Shown one piece after another: positions 58,820 to 64,000 of a stretch of 64,000 nt of DNA. The translations under genes and the position numbers were made by a program. Each line of letters opens with the position of its first letter. The first letter of the stretch is position 1. This stretch comes from Scedosporium boydii (Eukaryota; Ascomycota; Sordariomycetes; Microascales; Microascaceae): contig NJFT01000156.1 in assembly GCA_002221725.1 (NCBI GenBank), positions 35,216 to 99,215 on the forward strand, written 5' to 3'. The notes beneath the pieces were generated by a model. That model worked only from the letters and a program-made list of their open reading frames with translations, was not told the DNA's origin and did not search any database.

Positions 58820-59923
58820 CCCAAGGGGGATGAAGAGAGCAAGAAATGATTTTAACCTGCCGGTCTCCATTCCGGTGCCCTTGGCCGGCTTTTTGTCCTA
58901 CCCCAAGCTTTTTTTTTTCCCCTTTCCTCTCTTTCTTTTCCATCATTTGCTGATTTTTTCTGTTGTTTTGTTTCCTGTTCTTTGCCTCTGTTCGTTATTT
59001 CGATACCCGCCATAGTTAACAGAGGGCTATGAGGGTGTTTGCAAGTATTCATAGACTGAGCCCGGAAGCATATAGTACAAAAATTTAATACCAGAGCAGG
59101 TGAAATAAAGTGCCGGTTCTAGAGCCGCCATAGGAACTTGGGAGTGGTTTATCGACAGCCATTTTGTGACATCCGCCAGCTGGAGAACTACAGAGTATGA
59201 GTACGAATTTGAGTGCCAAGAAAGTGCCTGTCTCTTGCTCTTCTTCGTAACTCGACGAATTTTGGGTCAATTCTGGGATCGAGACCTCTCGACTGCCAAG
59301 TAACATCGCGAAAAAGGAATGTAACAGAAACTGGACCATTCACAAGGGTCCCGGCCTGAAGGCAAACAAATTTACGAAGTACGAACCCTGCTCTGTACCC
59401 CAACCTTCCCCAGAGTTGTGCCACCGACCTGCATTTCCGGGGCGCCAATCATTTCCATTTCGGAACGGAAGCTGAAAGATCCTTGAGATGTTAGTTGTAG
59501 GAAGTAAGTTTTCCGAAGCCAGTTTCTTCCCTGTTGGACATGGTCCAGGCTGCGGAACCATCAGGCTGGGAGGGCAAGGGCTTTTACTTCTTCCGACAAC
59601 TATAGGCAATAAGAAATGCTCGACGACACTAAATACTTCGTATTCTTCGACCACAAAAGAGCACTGACTCTACGAAGTAGGTACGTACAGCTGCCGAATA
59701 CTAGAAAGTAAAGAGACATTAAAATACCTCCGGAGATCGGTCGAAGATGGCAATGGGGCTAAGAGACAAACAGCCATCAGCATAAATACCCCTATCCCTC
59801 GCCTATAAAGGAAGTGCAAAACAATTCAGGCCATTGCCAAAAACACAAAAGAAGAGAAGAGGGGATTTTGTTGTGAGAGGTAAAAAAGATAAAGTGAACA
59901 AACAAGGTATCAAAAAAGAAAGC
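58820..59923. other. Intergenic region with three TACTTCGTA-type motifs
   Basis: No supported gene. Motif copies lie at 59373-59381, 59634-59642 and 59671-59679, the tightest cluster in the window, 245-551 bp from the tRNA gene. Poly(T) and poly(C/T) runs at 58909-58975 are probably 3' sequence of the 57992 gene. Confidence 0.5.
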
Positions 59924-60008
59924 TCCCATACCCGGGTTCGAACCGGGGTCAAGGCCTCACTCTCGTAGGTGTGAGAGGGCCCTATGCTAACCACTACACC
60001 ATATGGGA
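59924..60008 (-). tRNA. tRNA-Glu (anticodon CTC) with a 14-nt intron
   Basis: Read on the minus strand, the 7-bp acceptor stem TCCCATA pairs with TATGGGA. The D arm is GTGTAGTGGTTAGCAT. The anticodon stem GGGCC pairs with GGCCT around loop CTCTCA, with anticodon CTC at 59975-59973. The T arm is CCCGG-TTCGAAC-CCGGG. The loop can close only if 14 nt (59971-59958) are removed after position 37, the standard nuclear tRNA intron site. The tRNA-Glu identity follows from the CTC anticodon; CCA is not encoded, as usual in eukaryotes. Confidence 0.92.
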
Positions 60009-60442
60009 GTGGCTCCTGTTGTTGGAAGGCAAGATGCTTCGATTCCACATGAATCTTCGTTGGTTTGCCTTGTAGTCTTGTTGTGTACTTGTTGTTGGTG
60101 ATGGGGCCTGTCCTGCACCTTCCCGAGGAGGAGAGTGGATGGGAAGTGGCAGGTGGCAGGTGGAAGGCAGAAAGAAAGAGACAAAACTATTGATAGAATG
60201 GCTCCTGCCTTGTCAGAGATCAACTTGTTTGTGAGGAGAAGGAGCAAAGGGTAAATAACAGAGCCCTAGACAAACTGCTCATATCTGTGTTTCCTTTACA
60301 CTTTATGTACAATCATGACCATGTCCCAGCAAAAAAAGCCCTCCCACCTTTCTTTTGATTCATCATTGCAGGACCATAATACACAAAGAAGCAACCAAGC
60401 CAAAAATTCATAACTGTTACATGAAAATCTATTGCCCCCCTT
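60009..60442. other. Short intergenic region between the tRNA gene and the Pth11-like gene
   Basis: 434 bp with no gene seen. It carries the tRNA 5' flank and the 3' end of the Pth11-like gene. Confidence 0.45.
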
Positions 60443-61975
60443 TTACATCCATGGCCTCGTCTTCTTTTTCTGTCCCAGTTCTGCATCATCGTCTTTAGTC
60501 TCGGCCAGGTTCGCAGTGCTCGTGTGTATCGTAAACTCGATATCCCGGCGGATGCCACGCTCAGGCGAACTGCTCTTACTCGCCTCGATATCGCTGAGCT
60601 CAATATTTCGTGACGAGACGATGGCGCCGGTGCTCTTGCTCGAGCTGCCGTCGAAGTTGTCGCCGTTGCCACTGCGAAGGTATCCGTTCTTGGACGAGTT
60701 GAAGGGCCGAGAGCCGTTCTTCCTAGTTCCGCGACCACCACTGCGACCGCCGCTGCGGTAATTGCTGTCGAGACGGCTCCTGAGACCGAGGCGGTAGGAG
60801 AGGATTCGGACGAGGGGTTGGAGGGCAGGGAAGCAGGCGACCCAGAGACCAACGTGGCCTTCGATATCGGTCCAGAATGCAATCGTCGACATTTTGTAGG
60901 TCCTAGTTCGTAAACCGTGTCAGTAAACTCCGTAGGTAGGAATTAGCAGCAAAGAAGGGCAATAAAAAGGGTGTTTGCCGTACGAATCAATCGCAAAGTT
61001 GGTGTTAACCATGATGGACAGTCGCACAATTCCGGTAATGACGGCGAACAGACCAATGCAGAAAATGAGAATGACTCGGATGGTCTTGGCGGACCAGATC
61101 ATCTTCGAATGAACCACCCAAATCGGAAGAGCAAGCAAGGCAAAATCGACTGCGATACCGATAGAGGCGTGCGTCCACATCATGATAGCCTCCGCATCTT
61201 TGGAGATACAGTCGCCACTGCCGGGGGGTAGCCAGAGAACCTTGATATCCTTGCACTCGAGCAGTCGGAACAAGAAACACGCGATGGTCTTGAGGATGAT
61301 GACGACACCTACGCCGTAGACTAGTCGCTTGTAAAGTTCTACGACAGTCCGTCTTAGTCAATGTCTGGAACGGAAGATCAGGTCTAGTTGGCATCTTACT
61401 GTCATTGCTCATTCGGAGGAGGAAGGCGACGATGGCCATGCGCGTGAGGCCGACAACCCAAAAGTACATCAAATGCTGAGTTGTAAGTGCCTTCATCAAG
61501 TTAGCGACGCGTCTTTAGCTTCGGGGTTGCTCTGTCGTCCTCTTCCGAACTTACTGAGAAGAACTTGGGAATGAAATATGGCGGCACGAAGTCCATATGG
61601 GTACCCGAACCGAACCCGACAGCTAGTGAATGGGACATTGATCAGTATAAGCTCATTCTTTGGCCCCTTTCCTTGCACGATCAAATCTAGATCCTTCGAA
61701 AGCGCACCTCGAATTTCCATAGAAGAGAATGAGACCAAAGCGGCGTAGGCGATGAATCCAACCAAGTCATCCAGACCCAAACCCTTCACGATAAAGGCAC
61801 GCGTGCCCAGCCGCAGGATGATGAAGAAGGTCGAAAAGGAAATCAAGGCGATATTGAGATTCCGCTGGAGATATCCCTTGTAACCGGGCGTCGCGGAGAA
61901 GTCGAAATCTAACGGGGGCGGCCCCATGGCCTCGTTGCCGGCCGCACCAGCAGCGGCATCCGGTGATGCTGACAT
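60443..61975 (-). CDS. Pth11-like seven-helix membrane protein (fungal rhodopsin-fold domain)
   Basis: Five exons on the minus strand: 61975-61708, 61622-61555, 61475-61400, 61338-60984 and 60902-60443, giving 408 aa. Seven hydrophobic helices can be seen. They start with [20 protein letters not shown] and [40 protein letters not shown] and [19 protein letters not shown] follow, then [17 protein letters not shown] and [19 protein letters not shown]. The last is [20 protein letters not shown]. The R-x(4)-G-x-DD motif after helix 1 and the E-x-x-x-G...C-x-P-x-L-x-P motif in helix 7 are typical of the large Pth11-related family, some members of which act in surface sensing. There is no N-terminal CFEM domain. 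The tail of about 130 residues is Ser/Arg/Gly-rich and probably cytosolic. The ligand and coupling are unknown. Confidence 0.9.
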
Positions 61976-64000
61976 GTTTTACTTATCACGATCCTCGATG
62001 ACTCGTCCTTGTTTGGTGTTTCGTCCGTCGAGCTCAATGGTCGGAGGACTGATACATGTAGACCAAAGAAGAGTGGAACCCGTCATCCGGGGCACCATCT
62101 TCGATATAAATTGTGTCTAAGACAGGTCCACGTCTAACACACGAAGTAGTAACAGTTGGGAGACGGTTCGGGACTGGACAATGAGAGATCCGCACGTCCC
62201 CCAATTCCGATTCATGCAGACAAGAAACACCCCTCGAAGAAATCAATCCCATGTACTTACAGCTGCATGTACGAAATCTGTACCACGCCCTCTCTCGACC
62301 GAGTCTCGCTTTGCTCCTGCGACTCTCTCTCACGCCTCACGCATGTTAGACCCACACGAAGTACCCTGGTTGTTCCCACCCATCAATTTGTTCCGTTCCC
62401 CCACATTGTCCTTCTCGACCGGCCCCGCCGCTTGACAGGTACCTCGTCCCCCTTCTCCTTTGGCTAAGTACAAAAGTGATGTATCACACGCTGCTGGGCT
62501 ACTACACTAAGTAAGCTTCATATGTAGCCAGGTCTCCCCTGGATATACTCATACTCGTATGGTACCAGCAACGGTATCATGGATGGATCGGTACTTCGCA
62601 TTATACCTGGTTGCCCACGTCCCTCGAGGTTTCATTCAGCAAGGGGGGATAAGAGTCTGGACTTTATTATGCAAAAACAAGAATGGTATGCATGTCCGAG
62701 TACAACGTCGATTGGAGAGATATTCACAAGGTTATGACAAGATGCCCATTTCCATCGTTCGAAATATAGAGTCGTACTATTGGGGGCGTAGTAGCGACTC
62801 CAGACTAAAGTGCGGGCTGCTGGAGGGCATGCCATGGTCGCATCCAGCTCTCCCTTGCCCCCCTGTCTTGGTACAGAGACTAACACAGGATTCGATTACT
62901 CTCGGGACTCGGCGAGCGAGAGATGGGGCGAATGGCGGGCATGAGCACGATCTTTGATCGCTGGTGGAAATAAATAGCACGTAGATTTAGGAAATGATCG
63001 TCAAGAGCAGAACCATTCGAAGCTGAGAACCGTCAATGCGGTCACTGGGTGCTGATCAATGGGGTCGGAAGAAGGTGTGACGCCACGAGGAGCACTTTGG
63101 AGAACAAGACTAGAAGATGAGACGAGCAGCTCTCCAAGGTACTACGAACAAAGTACAAAGTGTGTCCGTCGTTGGTATAATAGCCCTCCGCTATATCGCG
63201 AGGTGAAAATGCACTACATTAGTCTGAGACGCTAATTAACGAGGTCTTGTGAGATTACACTACGCAGGCTTTGTCGTGCAGAGTGTACACTAGAGAAGGT
63301 CCGCTCTCGCTCGGGTAAGACGGGCGGGGAATTTAGTAGAGTGGTTGGAAAAAGGGGCCGCTGTTCGAAAAGCCCGTGAGCGAAGTCTGGCGTTGTCGCT
63401 CAGACCTCTCTGCCTTTTTTTGGCGATGGGACTCAACCACAAACATCCTTGTCTGAGCGAAGTCCGAAGAGTCCCGAGACGCACCGACGATTGGAGCCAA
63501 GAATTACACTACGAAGACACTACACTACAGAGGAGGGCTGGGCTGGAACTCGGAAGCAAGAGGAGAGCTGGTGAGGGCCGAAATGAGTTTGGTCTGGGCA
63601 ACTGCGTGGCGTCGACGAGATGAGAAGCGGCGGATAACAAGGACGGGAAGACATCAATTCATTCATCAGCCACCCTGCACTGCTTGCAGGGCCTAATTTA
63701 TGATCCACCTTGGAGGCGTCGTCGTACTTTACGAAGTCTGAGTAGTGTCGTGCGGGCAGCAGGAAAGACAACGAAATTGTTGGCTGGTCGTCCAGTTTCG
63801 CAGGGGGGGCTCTTTCTAAGAGGGGAGTTTCTAGTCTTGCTCATCGACGAAGGAGGCCAACGAGGCTTTTCGTCTGATATCTGGCGATGATCTCTTGCGC
63901 AATAGTGGTGAATGCACGATGTGGGTACTTCGTACGACTGCGAAAGAGAAGGGGCGCGGGGGGGGGGGGGGTTCTTCCAAGATGGGCTTTTTCCATCGCT
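61976..64000. other. Intergenic region upstream of the Pth11-like gene to the window end
   Basis: About 2 kb with only short domain-free frames. It contains TACTTCGTA at 63926-63934, near-copies around 62140, 62356, 62591 and 63729, and a 14-nt G run at 63958-63971. The left part acts as the promoter of the Pth11-like gene by position. Confidence 0.45.

Overview
The window reads as nuclear DNA of a filamentous ascomycete (Pezizomycotina, most likely a Sordariomycete). Most genes are single-copy eukaryotic genes broken by short introns (about 50-240 nt) with GT(A/G)NGT donors, CTAAC/CTGAC-like branch sites and YAG acceptors. Nuclear genes for mitochondrial complex I are present, and so are families typical of filamentous fungi: a Pth11-like receptor, a Goodbye-NACHT STAND protein and secreted proteins. 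No bacterial operons, CRISPR arrays, insertion sequences or intact transposons were seen. Exon limits were worked out by hand from splice signals, frame continuity and family conservation.

Left half (1-37.2 kb) is a dense core compartment. Chromosome biology comes first: the 5' part of CHL1 helicase (-), a GFA/CENP-V protein (+), ribosomal protein uL15 (+), CDC7 kinase (-) and condensin subunit CND1 (+), with CDC7 and CND1 divergent. Next are complex I subunit GRIM-19/NDUFA13 (-), a small membrane protein (+), a secreted GMC oxidoreductase (-), FCP1, the RNA polymerase II CTD phosphatase (-), a protein-L-isoaspartate methyltransferase (-), BSD2 (-), CBP6/UQCC2, a complex III assembly factor (+), CTP1, the mitochondrial citrate carrier (-), and a proline-rich unknown protein (+). 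Two tandem complex I genes follow, NDUFS8 (+) and mitochondrial acyl carrier protein (+), then a two-CCCH-zinc-finger protein (-). Six of these genes serve mitochondrial energy metabolism.

A stretch of about 9.5 kb (37.2-46.7 kb) has no gene I can support. It holds a 59-nt poly(A) tract.

Right half (46.7-64 kb) is a sparse accessory compartment. It has a cysteine-rich secreted protein (+), a 1433-aa Goodbye-NACHT-TPR NLR-like protein (-), a secreted kelch propeller protein (-), an acidic-repeat protein with a C-terminal membrane anchor (-), an unrecognised 275-aa protein (+), an intron-containing tRNA-Glu(CTC) (-) and a Pth11-like seven-helix protein (-). The last 2 kb are apparently non-coding.

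Three signals fall outside the gene list. A short element, TACTTCGTA or its reverse complement, occurs at least 11 times and only between genes. A perfect ATCACGTGAT palindrome lies about 300 bp upstream of both tandem complex I genes. The NLR-like gene sits tail-to-tail with the cysteine-rich secreted gene.
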